Shown: positions 55,701-64,000 of the stretch, piece after piece | Layout: the number at the start of each line of letters is the position of its first letter | Numbering within the stretch: position 1 is the stretch's first letter | Assembly: GCF_014172375.1 (NCBI RefSeq) | Contig: NZ_WNXD01000001.1 | Coordinates: 186,001-250,000, forward strand | Direction of reading: 5' to 3' | Length of the DNA: 64,000 nt | Origin: Pedobacter planticolens | GTDB lineage: Bacteria; Bacteroidota; Bacteroidia; Sphingobacteriales; Sphingobacteriaceae | The notes under the pieces: model-generated | Told to the model about the DNA's origin: nothing | Seen by the model: only the letters and a program-made list of their open reading frames with translations | Databases searched by the model: none | Made by a program: the position numbers and the translations under genes

Positions 55701-56033
55701 TTAATACTTAAAATCTTCTCTTCCCGGACTAAAAACATCTAACAATGTACAATCTGTAATTGCTTTTCCACCATGTGGTACATTCCCAGGAATTAAAACA
55801 AACTTACCCGTATCTAAAATCTGAGTTTCCTCACCAACAGTCATTTCAAACTGACCTTTTAAAACAAAAGCGCATTGGTGGTGCGGGTGACTGTGAATAG
55901 GAGAGTCGCTACCTGCTTTTATATCAATAAAATTGATGGTATTGTTATCGGTGTGAATGAGTTTTGAAAAGAAACCTGGGCTCATTTCTTTAACTTCGAT
56001 ATCGGCAAATTGACGGAATATTTCTTTGTTCAT
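55701..56033 (-). CDS. Small cupin-domain protein
   Basis: 110 aa, single cupin. The metal-site motif is SPIHSHPHHQCAFVLKGQFE (His-x-His and the later Glu) and the second motif is GKFVLIPGNVPHGGKA. Stand-alone cupins of this size often bind small molecules or metal but do not share one function. Flanked by intergenic repeats on both sides. Confidence 0.8.
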   Translation of the reverse strand: MNKEIFRQFADIEVKEMSPGFFSKLIHTDNNTINFIDIKAGSDSPIHSHPHHQCAFVLKGQFEMTVGEETQILDTGKFVLIPGNVPHGGKAITDCTLLDVFSPGREDFKY

Positions 56034-56105
56034 ATGAGTTCTAATAGGTTATAAAGATACTATTTGTCATTCAGAGCGAAGCGAAGAATTTAGATTTTGC
56101 ATTTT

Positions 56106-56418
56106 AGCAGGTGCTAGGTTTCTACTGGCAGGTGCTAGGTTTCTACTGGCAGGTGCTAGGTTTCTACTGGCGGGTGCTAGGTTTCTACTGGCAGGTGCTA
56201 GGTTTCTACTGGCAGGTGCTAGGTTTCTACTGGCAGGCGCTAGGTTTCTACTGGCAGGTGCTAGGTTTCTACTGGCAGGTGCTAGGTTTCTACTGGCAGG
56301 TGCTAGGTTTCTACTGGCGGGTGCTAGGTTTCTATTGGCGGATGCTAGGTTTCTATTGGCGGGTGCTAGGTTTCTACTGGCGGATGCTGGGTTTCTATTG
56401 GCGGATGCTAGGTTTCTT
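56106..56418 (+). repeat. 21-bp minisatellite, 14 full units plus a partial
   Basis: Units start at 56113 and repeat every 21 bases (gctaggtttctactggcagg plus t), ending with a partial unit at 56407. Changes concentrate in the right-hand five units (tattggcggat). Because 21 is a multiple of three, plus-strand frame gives a heptad LGFYWQV (106 codons open) and the minus strand gives SRNLAPA. No start codon context, family or signal supports either as a gene. Confidence 0.95.
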
Positions 56419-56438
56419 TCTATATGAATGAGATTACT

Positions 56439-57263
56439 TTACAACCCATTCAAAAACAATAAACTCTTTTCGCAAACCAGTAATAAAGTTGCGGGCAAAG
56501 TTTCTTTATCATACGGATGCGATGCGCCATACACATGATTAGCCCCTTCAACTTTTATTAATCTGCTATTCAAATTTGCATCTGCCAGTTTTTGGGCGGT
56601 TTCAAATGGAACGTTTACATCATCATCGCCCTGCACAATTAACCACGGAATATTTATCAGCCTTGCGCTATTTATTATATTTAGTTTTTCTTTATTTGCT
56701 TCAAAATCTGTTAATAGGGTAACATTTAGTGGCATTTTTTTTTTAGTACGAGCGTTCATTACATATATTTTGCCTTCCGCTTTCCATTCTTTTTCACGTT
56801 CTTTTCCCCAAAGACTACTAAAATCTGAAATGGCGCTCCATGTAATTAAACCTTTAATATGTGGGTTGTTTGCAGCTTGTAAAATACTTAATCCGCCCCC
56901 GCGACTATGGCCAATAAGAAAAACCTCTTTAACGCTCAAGTTTTGTAAGGCATAATCGATTACTAAATCAACATCTAACATTTCTTTAGAAACCGTGTTG
57001 GCAGCAAAAGCATCCATATCACTCACGTCATTTGGCTTTTCTGGTGTTACTCCACTATGTGATAAATTAAATTTTAAATAACGATACCCGTTTTGAGCAA
57101 AGTAACGAGCAACTAAATTATGAGCGCCCCAATCTTTAAATCCTTTAAAGCCGTGAACAAAAATTACCAATGGCGCTTTTGTATTCTTATCGTCATAAGT
57201 TATATCTCCAACAATAATTTTTTGATCTGCGCCAGCTAATGAAAACTCTTCTTTATGTATCAT
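56439..57263 (-). CDS. Alpha/beta hydrolase (dienelactone hydrolase/esterase-like)
   Basis: 274 aa. Nucleophile elbow LIGHSRGGGLSI (Ser in GHSRGG), oxyanion start VIFVHGFKGFKDWGAHN, acid/base near VQGDDDVNVPFETA and catalytic His in VEGANHVYGASHPYD. The layout fits a soluble cytoplasmic or periplasmic esterase; the substrate is unknown. The minisatellite ends about 20 bases downstream of its stop. Confidence 0.88.
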   Translation of the reverse strand: MIHKEEFSLAGADQKIIVGDITYDDKNTKAPLVIFVHGFKGFKDWGAHNLVARYFAQNGYRYLKFNLSHSGVTPEKPNDVSDMDAFAANTVSKEMLDVDLVIDYALQNLSVKEVFLIGHSRGGGLSILQAANNPHIKGLITWSAISDFSSLWGKEREKEWKAEGKIYVMNARTKKKMPLNVTLLTDFEANKEKLNIINSARLINIPWLIVQGDDDVNVPFETAQKLADANLNSRLIKVEGANHVYGASHPYDKETLPATLLLVCEKSLLFLNGL

Positions 57264-57400
57264 AATCTATCTTAAACTTAGTATTTTAAACAAAAATAAC
57301 AATTTTAAAAAGACATGGTTTGTTAATTCAAAGTTAATTTAAAACCTTTCTAAATTACCCTAAATTACAGCATAATGACAGATATGCGGGTTTGCGTATT

Positions 57401-57408
57401 TACTTTTG
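57401..57408 (+). promoter_or_regulatory. Bacteroidota-type -7 element TACTTTTG before hemA
   Basis: Matches TAnnTTTG, about 30 bases before the TTG start codon of hemA. No good -33 element at standard spacing was seen. Confidence 0.4.
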
Positions 57409-57438
57409 TTGTGCTAAAAATAATACGCTGAACCTATT

Positions 57439-58665
57439 TTGGAATATTTAAAGATTATTGCATTTACGCACAAACAGATTGACCTAAAAGCGTTAGGGAA
57501 ATTAGTTATATGTGAGCATACGTTGGACGATAGGTTGAGAAATATCCAATCTGAACTAAACATAAAAGAGATTTTTTATGTTGGTACTTGCAACCGTGTC
57601 GAGTTTATATTTACCTCATCGGCAGAACTTGATAAAACTTTTATTAGTCGTTTTTTACATGTATTAGATATGGGTTTGCCCGAAGAATACATGGAACAAT
57701 TTATAGCAAATGTTTCGGTATACGAAAAAGAGCATGCTTTTAATCACCTATTACGTACCTCTTGTTCTTTAGAAAGTTTAGTGGTTGGCGAGAAAGAAAT
57801 TCTTGCTCAAATACGTAAAGCTTACGAAGCATGTCGCGTAGCTGGGTTTACTAGCGATTACATGCGGATGATTATGAGCCGAGTTGTTAAAACCGCTAAA
57901 GAAGTTTATACGCATACTAATATCTCCAAAAATCCAGTTTCAGTTGTATCATTGGCTTATCGCAAATTGCGAGCATTAACCATGTGTACCAATCCACGTT
58001 TGTTAGTTATAGGTGCTGGCGAAACCAATAAAAACATTGCTCAATACCTTAAAAAGCACAAATACTCTAACTTTTCTGTGTTTAACAGAACTATAGAAAA
58101 AGCAGAGTGTTTAGCTAAAGATTTAAACGGAAAAGCATATCCGCTTTCGGCATTGGCCGATTTTGAGCATGGTTTTGATGTAATTATTACTTGTACCGGT
58201 GCAACTGAACCAATTATTACTGAAGAAGTTTACACCAAATTACTAAACGGAGATACTGGTAAAAAGATAATTGTAGACTTAGCGATACCTAATGATATAG
58301 CACCAGAAGTGGTGAAAAACTTTCCAATACATTACATCGAAGTAGAATCATTAAAAGAAACTGCCCGCAAAAATATTCAAGAACGTTACGATGAATTAGT
58401 TAATGCAGAGCATATCATCGACGAAAATATTAAAGAATTTGAATCCGTTTTACGCCAACGCAAAATAGAAATTGCGATGAGCGATGTGCCTAAAAAGATT
58501 AAAGAAATAAAACATACGGCCATCAATGGTGTTTTTGCAGATGAAATAAATACTTTAGATGATAATTCGAGAGCAGTTTTAGAACGGGTGATGGACTACA
58601 TGGAGAAAAAATGTATTACCATTCCAATGGTGATGGCAAAAGAAATCTTAGTAAAACATAGCTAA
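57439..58665 (+). CDS. hemA: Glutamyl-tRNA reductase
   Basis: 408 aa. The start is TTG at 57439: no ATG or GTG lies between the in-frame stop TAA at 57421 and the conserved N-terminus EYLKIIAFTHKQIDLKALGK. The catalytic Cys51 is in VGTCNRVEF, the substrate motif is SLESLVVGEKEILAQIRKAY, and the NADPH domain (LLVIGAGETNKNIAQYL) and dimerisation helices (RQRKIEIAMSDVPKKIKEIK) follow. It makes glutamate-1-semialdehyde from Glu-tRNA, the first step of C5 tetrapyrrole synthesis. It starts the heme gene run. Confidence 0.95.
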   Translation: MEYLKIIAFTHKQIDLKALGKLVICEHTLDDRLRNIQSELNIKEIFYVGTCNRVEFIFTSSAELDKTFISRFLHVLDMGLPEEYMEQFIANVSVYEKEHAFNHLLRTSCSLESLVVGEKEILAQIRKAYEACRVAGFTSDYMRMIMSRVVKTAKEVYTHTNISKNPVSVVSLAYRKLRALTMCTNPRLLVIGAGETNKNIAQYLKKHKYSNFSVFNRTIEKAECLAKDLNGKAYPLSALADFEHGFDVIITCTGATEPIITEEVYTKLLNGDTGKKIIVDLAIPNDIAPEVVKNFPIHYIEVESLKETARKNIQERYDELVNAEHIIDENIKEFESVLRQRKIEIAMSDVPKKIKEIKHTAINGVFADEINTLDDNSRAVLERVMDYMEKKCITIPMVMAKEILVKHS

Positions 58666-58719
58666 GTTTTATTGTCGTTAGTCCGTTTAATTCGGGCTCT
58701 CTCTTGCAGAAAAATTAAT

Positions 58720-58727
58720 TAAATTTG
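58720..58727 (+). promoter_or_regulatory. Bacteroidota-type -7 element TAAATTTG before hemC
   Basis: Matches TAnnTTTG and ends 20 bases before the GTG start at 58748; a ttg at 58704 is closer than the normal -33 spacing. Confidence 0.4.
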
Positions 58728-58747
58728 CGGAAACAACTAACATAAAG

Positions 58748-60319
58748 GTGAAGAAAATAATTATTGGTACACGCGGAAGCGATTTAGCATTATGGCAAGC
58801 TAACAATACAAAAGATAGGTTAGCGGCTATTGGTATAGATGCAGAATTGAAAATTATTAAAACGCAGGGCGATAAAATATTAAATCTTAGACTTGATAAA
58901 TTAGAAGGCAAAGGTTTTTTTACCAAAGAGTTGGAAGAAGAATTGTTAGGTGGAACGATTGATATTGCCGTTCACTCTCATAAAGATTTACCAACTACTA
59001 ATCCAGAGGGATTAATTATCGCCGCAGTTACTGAACGCGAAGATCCATCAGAATTATTATTAATTTTAAAAGACTGCGTAGATGTTAGTCAGAAATTATC
59101 CTTAAAAAAAGGAGCAATGGTTGGCACATCTTCTAATCGTCGTAAAGCACAATTATTGGCGTTGCGCTCTGATTTAAACATTGAAGATTTACGTGGAAAT
59201 GTGCCAACACGTATTCAGAAATTACGTGATGAAGATTACGATGCTATTTTACTAGCAAAAGCTGGTGTAAATAGATTAAATATAGATTTAAGTGAGTTCC
59301 ATGTAGAAGTTGTAGATACAACTGAACTAGTTCCTGCACCCGCACAAGGAGCTTTAGCTATTCAAATTCGTGAAAATGATACAGAGCTATTTACTGCTTT
59401 ACAAAAAATACACAATTCGGCAACTGCCGAAGAAATTGCTGTTGAACGTAAAGTATTAAATCTTTTTGAAGGTGGTTGTCACATGCCTTTGGGTTGTTAC
59501 TGCAAAAAGGAAGATGGTGAGTTTGAAGTTTGGACATCAAAAGCAGAAACTGATGAGGATTTTCCAGATCGCTTATTTTTAAGGTCATCAACTACCGAAG
59601 GTTTAGCAGAAAAAATTGTAGCTAAGTTTGATAAAGAACGAAAACTTCCTGCTAAGGTTTTTATCTCCAGAGAAATTGGTGAGCATAGTTATTTTAGAAA
59701 AGCTTTAGAAAAACACGATATAGAAATTGATGGACGTTCGTTAATTCGCACATTTCCAATTGTAAATATTTTAGATCCATTTTATTTAAGAAACTTAGAT
59801 TGGATATTTTTTAGTAGTAGAAATGGGGTAGAATATTTCTTTAAACTAAATCCGGTTTTAGCTAAGAAGGTAAAGTTTGGTGTAGTTGGTCGCGGTAGTG
59901 AAGATACGTTGAGAAAATTTGGGCATTTAGCAGATTTTGTTGGCGAAAGCGGAGATATTACAGAGGTAGCAGAAGAATTTGCAAAGCTAGTTACAGGTAA
60001 AATAGTGATGTTTCCAAGAGCGCAAGATTCTCTATTGAGTATTCAGAAATCTCTAGGTTCAGATACAAAAATTGTCGACCTACCTATTTATGAAACTGTA
60101 ATTGAAGATAAAATTGACGGTACAACTGCCGAAGTATTGATTTTTACAAGTCCAAGCAATGTTGATGCTTATTTTATTGATAATTTATTAGACCCAGAAC
60201 AAAAAGTGATTGCCATTGGTAATTCGACAGGTAAAAAATTTGAAGAAATGGGTGTGAAGTATACGCTGCCATATTCTCCAGATGAAATTGGTTTGGCAGA
60301 AGCTGTTTTTGGAATATAA
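58748..60319 (+). CDS. hemC: Fused porphobilinogen deaminase and uroporphyrinogen-III synthase
   Basis: 523 aa starting at GTG 58748. Residues 1-300 are HemC (IIIGTRGSDLALWQANNTKD, KDLPTTNPEGL, PAPAQGALAIQ) with the dipyrromethane-cofactor Cys244 in EGGCHMPLGCY. Residues from about 305 to 523 are HemD (KVFISREIGEHSYFRKALEK, DWIFFSSRNGVEYFF, IFTSPSNVDAYF). HemC tetramerises porphobilinogen and HemD closes the macrocycle with ring-D inversion, so one chain makes uroporphyrinogen III. The fusion avoids release of unstable hydroxymethylbilane. Confidence 0.93.
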   Translation: MKKIIIGTRGSDLALWQANNTKDRLAAIGIDAELKIIKTQGDKILNLRLDKLEGKGFFTKELEEELLGGTIDIAVHSHKDLPTTNPEGLIIAAVTEREDPSELLLILKDCVDVSQKLSLKKGAMVGTSSNRRKAQLLALRSDLNIEDLRGNVPTRIQKLRDEDYDAILLAKAGVNRLNIDLSEFHVEVVDTTELVPAPAQGALAIQIRENDTELFTALQKIHNSATAEEIAVERKVLNLFEGGCHMPLGCYCKKEDGEFEVWTSKAETDEDFPDRLFLRSSTTEGLAEKIVAKFDKERKLPAKVFISREIGEHSYFRKALEKHDIEIDGRSLIRTFPIVNILDPFYLRNLDWIFFSSRNGVEYFFKLNPVLAKKVKFGVVGRGSEDTLRKFGHLADFVGESGDITEVAEEFAKLVTGKIVMFPRAQDSLLSIQKSLGSDTKIVDLPIYETVIEDKIDGTTAEVLIFTSPSNVDAYFIDNLLDPEQKVIAIGNSTGKKFEEMGVKYTLPYSPDEIGLAEAVFGI

Positions 60320-60320
60320 A

Positions 60321-60415
60321 AAGTTGTGGGTTGTGAGTTGCGGGTTGCAGGTCATGATTCATAACAATTGAGTTTAATATAGGGTTTTAGACCCACAACA
60401 CGCAACCCACAACTT
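60321..60415. repeat. Large imperfect hairpin of gttgtgggttg words
   Basis: aagttgtgggttg at the left end is the inverse of caacccacaactt at the right end; inner words (gagttgcgggttgcagg) also partly pair. Located between hemCD and hemB. Confidence 0.75.
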
Positions 60416-60423
60416 GTAACAAT

Positions 60424-61389
60424 ATGCAAAGACCACGTAGGTTAAGAAAAAATCCAGTTGTAAGAGAAATGATTGCTGAAACGCGATTATCGAAAGATAT
60501 GTTTATCTATCCTTATTTTGTGGTTCCTGGAACTGGAGTAACCAAAGCAATTGATGCGATGCCAGGTGTAAATCATTTTTCTACAGATACTTTGTTAAAG
60601 GATGTAGAGAAAGGATTAAAGTTAGGTGTAAATAAAATTATGCTTTTTGGCGTAGGTGATGAGAAAAGTGAAGATGCAAAATCTGCCTATGATTCACATT
60701 CTTTAGTGCCAGTTGCAGTTAGGGAATTGAAGAAAAACTTTGGTGATGATTTATATGTTGTTACCGATGTTTGCGTTTGTTCTTATACCACTCATGGTCA
60801 TTGCGGAATTATGAAAGATGATTATATCCAAAATGATTTATCGGTAGAATTAATTGCGAAAATGGCTTTAAACCATGCAGAAGCGGGTGCAGATATGTTA
60901 GCGCCTTCGGATATGATGGATGGTCGTGTGGCGGCAATTAGACATAAATTAGATGGAAGTGGTTTTGTAAATACGGCAATCATGAGCCATGCTACCAAAT
61001 TTGCTTCGGCTTATTATGGTCCGTTTAGAGAAGCTGCAGATTGTGCGCCAAATAAAGGCGATAGGAAAGCGTATCAAATGGATTTCAGAAATGGAACAGA
61101 AGCAGTTAGGGAAGCGTTGTTAGATGAAAGTGAAGGCGCAGATGTGTTGATGGTTAAACCAGCTTTGGCTTATTTAGATGTGATTAGCAAATTGAAACAA
61201 AACTCTGATTTGCCAATTGCTTGTTATAATGTTTCGGGAGAATACTCGATGGTTAAAGCGGCCGCACAAAGAGGTTGGATAGATGAACAAAAAGTGGTTA
61301 TGGAAACGATGCATGCCTTTGCCAGAGCAGGAGCAAGTATTATTACCACGTACCACATTAGAGATATAGTAGAGAATAATTGGATGTAA
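60424..61389 (+). CDS. hemB: Delta-aminolevulinic acid dehydratase
   Basis: 321 aa. The catalytic lysines lie in SHATKFASAYYGPFREA and DVLMVKPALAYLD, and zinc ligands are Cys117, Cys119 and Cys127 in TDVCVCSYTTHGHCG. N-terminal MQRPRRLRKNPVVREMI and GDEKSEDAKSAYDSHSLV are canonical. It condenses two ALA molecules to porphobilinogen, feeding the upstream fusion protein. Zinc-dependent form, judging by the cysteines. Confidence 0.96.
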   Translation: MQRPRRLRKNPVVREMIAETRLSKDMFIYPYFVVPGTGVTKAIDAMPGVNHFSTDTLLKDVEKGLKLGVNKIMLFGVGDEKSEDAKSAYDSHSLVPVAVRELKKNFGDDLYVVTDVCVCSYTTHGHCGIMKDDYIQNDLSVELIAKMALNHAEAGADMLAPSDMMDGRVAAIRHKLDGSGFVNTAIMSHATKFASAYYGPFREAADCAPNKGDRKAYQMDFRNGTEAVREALLDESEGADVLMVKPALAYLDVISKLKQNSDLPIACYNVSGEYSMVKAAAQRGWIDEQKVVMETMHAFARAGASIITTYHIRDIVENNWM

Positions 61390-61471
61390 TTGAGGTGGAA
61401 GGTAAAAGGTATAAAGGTTGAGGGTTTAAGCGCTCAGACCTTATGCCTTCTACCTTCTAGCTTTCAGCCTT
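61390..61471. repeat. Large imperfect hairpin of aaggtagaagg words
   Basis: aaggtaaaaggtataaaggt on the left and accttatgccttctacctt on the right are near inverses, centred on aagcgct. Between hemB and hemL. Confidence 0.7.
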
Positions 61472-61478
61472 AAATAAA

Positions 61479-62849
61479 ATGTTAGAACAGTTAAAGAAAA
61501 TATTTTCGGGAACCGAAGAAGAAATGCCGACAAATACAGGGAGTAAGCCTGATATCAGTCGTGAGAAATCGGCGGAGTTGTATGAGAAATCGAAAACCTA
61601 TTTTCCTGGCGGAGTAAACTCTCCAGTTAGGGCTTTTAAATCTGTTTACGGAATACCATTATTTATTCAAAAAGGTGATGGTTGTTATATTTGGGATGCC
61701 GATGGAAATCAATTTATAGATTTTTGTGCTAGTTGGGGCCCGCTAATTTTAGGTCATAACAACGCTAAAATCAGAGAAAAAGTTATTGAAGTAATGCAGA
61801 ATGGAATGAGCTTTGGCGCACCAACTGCACTAGAAAATGAATTAGCAGAGCTGATTATCAAGAATAACAGTTATGTAGAGAAAATCCGTTTTACGAGTTC
61901 TGGAACTGAGGCTGTAATGTCGGCGATTAGATTGGCTCGTGGATATACTGGGAAAGATAAAATCATCAAATTTGAAGGTTGTTACCATGGTCATAGTGAT
62001 TCACTTTTAGTAAAAGCAGGTTCAGGATTAGTAACTTTTGGAGAAACTTCTTCGGCTGGTGTACCTAAATCTTTCGCTGATGAAACAATAGTTATTCCTT
62101 TAAACGATAAAAATGCAATTTCTGAAGCTTTTGCACAGTTTAAAGATCAAATTGCTGCGGTAATTATAGAAGGCATTCCAGCAAATAACGGATTGCTATT
62201 ACAAGATCAAGATTATATCGAATTTTTAAGAGCAGCTTGTACAGAAAACAATGCCTTATTAATTTTTGATGAAGTAATTACTGGTTTTAGAGTTGGTTTT
62301 GAAGGTGCTGCGGCACATTACGGCATCAAGCCAGATATAGTAACCTACGGAAAAATTATCGGCGGAGGTTTGCCAGTCGGAATGTACGGAGCTTCTGCAG
62401 AAATTATGGGTCATATTTCGCCCGATGGCGGAGTTTACCAAGCGGGAACTTTATCTGGAAACCCAGTAGCAATGGCTGCGGGTATTGCCACTTTAACTGA
62501 ACTTTTGCGCTCTGGATTTTATAAGGATTTAAACCAAAAAACGAAAGAGTTTGTAGATAGTATTCAGCGTTTTGCAACTGCTAAAAACTATAAATTTAAA
62601 GTGTTTACTGTGGGTTCTATCTTTTGGTTCGCCTTTACAGATAAAGACATTAAAACTGCTGAAGATATTGATCCGACAAGTATGGATAAATTTAAAGTAT
62701 TGCACCGTGAGTTATTAAACAGAGGCATTTATTTAGGCCCATCTGGTTATGAAGTTGGTTTTGTTTCTGCAGCGCACACTAAAATAGAATTAGAGAAAAC
62801 AAAAAGAGCTATTTTTGATGCGTTGGATTTAGTTTTTAGAAAAGGATAA
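61479..62849 (+). CDS. hemL: Glutamate-1-semialdehyde 2,1-aminomutase
   Basis: 456 aa, class III PLP aminotransferase fold. Key motifs are FPGGVNSPVRAFKSV, SSGTEAVMSAIRLARG, CYHGHSDSLLVKAGSG, LLIFDEVITGFRV, and PLP-lysine Lys292 in YGKIIGGGLPVGMYG. The N-terminus carries about 24 extra residues (MLEQLKKIFSGTEEEM) compared with typical HemL. It converts glutamate-1-semialdehyde to ALA, the step after HemA. Its TAA stop overlaps the next ATG. Confidence 0.95.
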   Translation: MLEQLKKIFSGTEEEMPTNTGSKPDISREKSAELYEKSKTYFPGGVNSPVRAFKSVYGIPLFIQKGDGCYIWDADGNQFIDFCASWGPLILGHNNAKIREKVIEVMQNGMSFGAPTALENELAELIIKNNSYVEKIRFTSSGTEAVMSAIRLARGYTGKDKIIKFEGCYHGHSDSLLVKAGSGLVTFGETSSAGVPKSFADETIVIPLNDKNAISEAFAQFKDQIAAVIIEGIPANNGLLLQDQDYIEFLRAACTENNALLIFDEVITGFRVGFEGAAAHYGIKPDIVTYGKIIGGGLPVGMYGASAEIMGHISPDGGVYQAGTLSGNPVAMAAGIATLTELLRSGFYKDLNQKTKEFVDSIQRFATAKNYKFKVFTVGSIFWFAFTDKDIKTAEDIDPTSMDKFKVLHRELLNRGIYLGPSGYEVGFVSAAHTKIELEKTKRAIFDALDLVFRKG

Positions 62850-63715
62850 TGAAAAAATCAATTCTCATATTTTACTTTTTATTGCTCTACGCATTATTAG
62901 AAATGTTTTGGTGGGGCTCAGTTGTAATCGATTTACAGCCACAAAAAATGGGAATGATAATGGGAGAGGGCTCGATTTTTATATTCTTACTTTGCGTTGG
63001 TGCTTATTTTATTCACGCTTCTATTAAAAAGGAAGATAGGTTAAAAGAGCAGCAACAGAATTTCTTAATGTCGGTTACTCATGAACTGAAATCGCCTTTG
63101 GCTGCTATAAAACTAAGTTTGCAAACTATTATAAAACGAGATTTAGAGAAAGCCATGCAGACATCTTTACTAAATAATTCGCTAAAAGATATTGAGCGTT
63201 TGGATGATTTGGTAGAGAATATGTTATTGGCTACAAAGATTGAAAGTCGTACCTATTCTTTCCCAAAAGAAGAATTTGATTTCTCTGAAATGGTAACTAA
63301 AATTACTGATCGATTGCAAGTTCATTCGTGTGGAAACCAACAGTTAATCAACACAAAAATAAAAAAAGGCATTAAAGTGATGGGCGATAAATTTGCTTTA
63401 TCATCGGTGGTTACCAATTTGGTAGAAAATGCTGTTAAATATTCTGGTCCGTGTGCCGAAATTGCAGTAGAGCTCTGTCAAAATGACGGTAAGCCCTTTT
63501 TAACGGTTTCAGATAAAGGTCCGGGCATCCCAGAGGGAGAAAAAATGCTTATTTTCGATAAATTTTACCGCGTTGGCGATGAAAATGTGCGCAAATCTAA
63601 GGGCACTGGACTTGGCTTGTTTATTGTTAAAGAGGTATTACAAAACCACGACGCTGATATTAGCGTTAAAGATAACGTACCGCAAGGTGCAATTTTTGAA
63701 GTAACATTTAATTGA
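62849..63715 (+). CDS. Sensor histidine kinase
   Basis: 288 aa. Two hydrophobic segments (about residues 4-23 and 36-56) form a compact membrane sensor with almost no extracellular loop. HisKA is FLMSVTHELKSPLAAIKLSL, the ATPase N-box NLVENAVKYSG, G1 DKGPGIPEGEK and G2 GTGLGLFIVKEV. It starts in the overlapping TAATG with hemL and is followed by its response regulator, so heme genes and this two-component system form one transcription unit, likely co-regulated. Confidence 0.92.
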   Translation: MKKSILIFYFLLLYALLEMFWWGSVVIDLQPQKMGMIMGEGSIFIFLLCVGAYFIHASIKKEDRLKEQQQNFLMSVTHELKSPLAAIKLSLQTIIKRDLEKAMQTSLLNNSLKDIERLDDLVENMLLATKIESRTYSFPKEEFDFSEMVTKITDRLQVHSCGNQQLINTKIKKGIKVMGDKFALSSVVTNLVENAVKYSGPCAEIAVELCQNDGKPFLTVSDKGPGIPEGEKMLIFDKFYRVGDENVRKSKGTGLGLFIVKEVLQNHDADISVKDNVPQGAIFEVTFN

Positions 63716-63716
63716 T

Positions 63717-64000
63717 ATGCCACAAAAATTAAGAATACTGTTGGTAGAAGACGAAGATCATTTGTTAGACGCCATTAAATTAAACCTCGAATTAGAGGGT
63801 TATAAAGTCCACGCTGTTAAAGACGGCAAAACCGCTCTTAAAGTTTTCAAGGAAGAACGTTTCAACTTGATTATTTTAGATGTAATGCTGCCAGAAATGG
63901 ATGGTTTCCAAGTTTGCGAAACTATTCGTTTAGAGAATACTGAAGTTCCGATTTTGTTTTTAACTGCTAAAAACACAAGTGAAGACCGTGTAATGGGTCT
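63717..64000 (+). CDS. Response regulator, cut by window end
   Basis: The ATG at 63717 follows the kinase stop by one base. About 94 residues are present: LLVEDEDHLLDAIKLNLELE with the acidic pair, LIILDVMLPEMDG with the phosphorylated Asp, and ILFLTAK. It continues beyond 64000, probably with an OmpR- or similar winged-helix output domain. It is the partner of the preceding sensor kinase. Confidence 0.93.
   Translation, partial: MPQKLRILLVEDEDHLLDAIKLNLELEGYKVHAVKDGKTALKVFKEERFNLIILDVMLPEMDGFQVCETIRLENTEVPILFLTAKNTSEDRVMG

Noticed and set aside
56106..56418. CRISPR array
   Set aside because: Units are contiguous tandem copies of 21 bases without spacers, and no cas genes are present.
56111..56431. 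106-codon frame of LGFYWQV heptads as a gene
   Set aside because: It is a by-product of a 21-bp repeat; no promoter, start context or family, and the opposite strand is equally open.
1..64000. tRNA, rRNA or riboswitch genes
   Set aside because: No cloverleaf, rRNA or known riboswitch pattern was recognised in the gaps examined by eye; a covariance-model search would be needed to exclude them.

Overview
The window looks like a chromosomal segment of a Bacteroidota bacterium, most likely Sphingobacteriaceae (Pedobacter-like). This is inferred from the AT-rich genes, few Shine-Dalgarno sites, TAnnTTTG-type -7 elements, a lipoprotein-type Omp85 (TamL) paired with TamB, DUF6443-type Rhs proteins, the long bacteroidotal IspG and a HemC-HemD fusion. 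No species call is possible without a search.

Bases 1-8000 are an Rhs polymorphic-toxin locus. Two large YD-repeat genes lie in tandem. The second ends, after a conserved Rhs core, in a short tip with a parvovirus-VP1-like phospholipase A2 signature (FLGPG ... HDYAY). A membrane-anchored candidate immunity gene follows, then a broken second copy of the Rhs core with another small membrane protein. Bases 8186-9013 encode a response regulator split by an in-frame TAG. Bases 9010-13289 (minus) are part of a type II secretion/pseudopilus operon (GspF, two prepilin-like proteins, a GspC/PilP-like protein and others) without GspD, GspE or GspG in view. Bases 13290-15465 are a scar region with a putative IS21-type remnant, direct repeats and a truncated histidine kinase.

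Bases 15466-24067 carry small envelope genes and then a lipid-modification cluster: acyl-CoA desaturase, DUF1475, DUF1295, two CFA-type methyltransferases, an FAD oxidoreductase and DUF1365. Bases 24213-34089 hold an RNA helicase, two transporters, topoisomerase IV ParE, a hybrid histidine kinase and a YihY/BrkB protein. Bases 34094-41381 are tamL-tamB. Bases 41537-53499 hold cytidine deaminase, ParC, envelope lipoproteins, an rRNA methyltransferase, an Mla-type ABC pair, an SDR enzyme, a PspC/LiaF-like pair and an RDD protein. ispG follows at 53547.

Bases 55542-56438 hold hairpin repeats, a cupin and a 21-bp minisatellite that stays open in both directions. Bases 57439-63715 are a tetrapyrrole cluster, hemA-hemCD-hemB-hemL, followed by a two-component system cut by the window end. 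Gaps between genes are often filled with hairpin-forming repeats: REP-like cgtcattgcgag elements, and stuttering word repeats such as gttgtgggttg. Stutter repeats of the same style also sit inside the ispG coding sequence.
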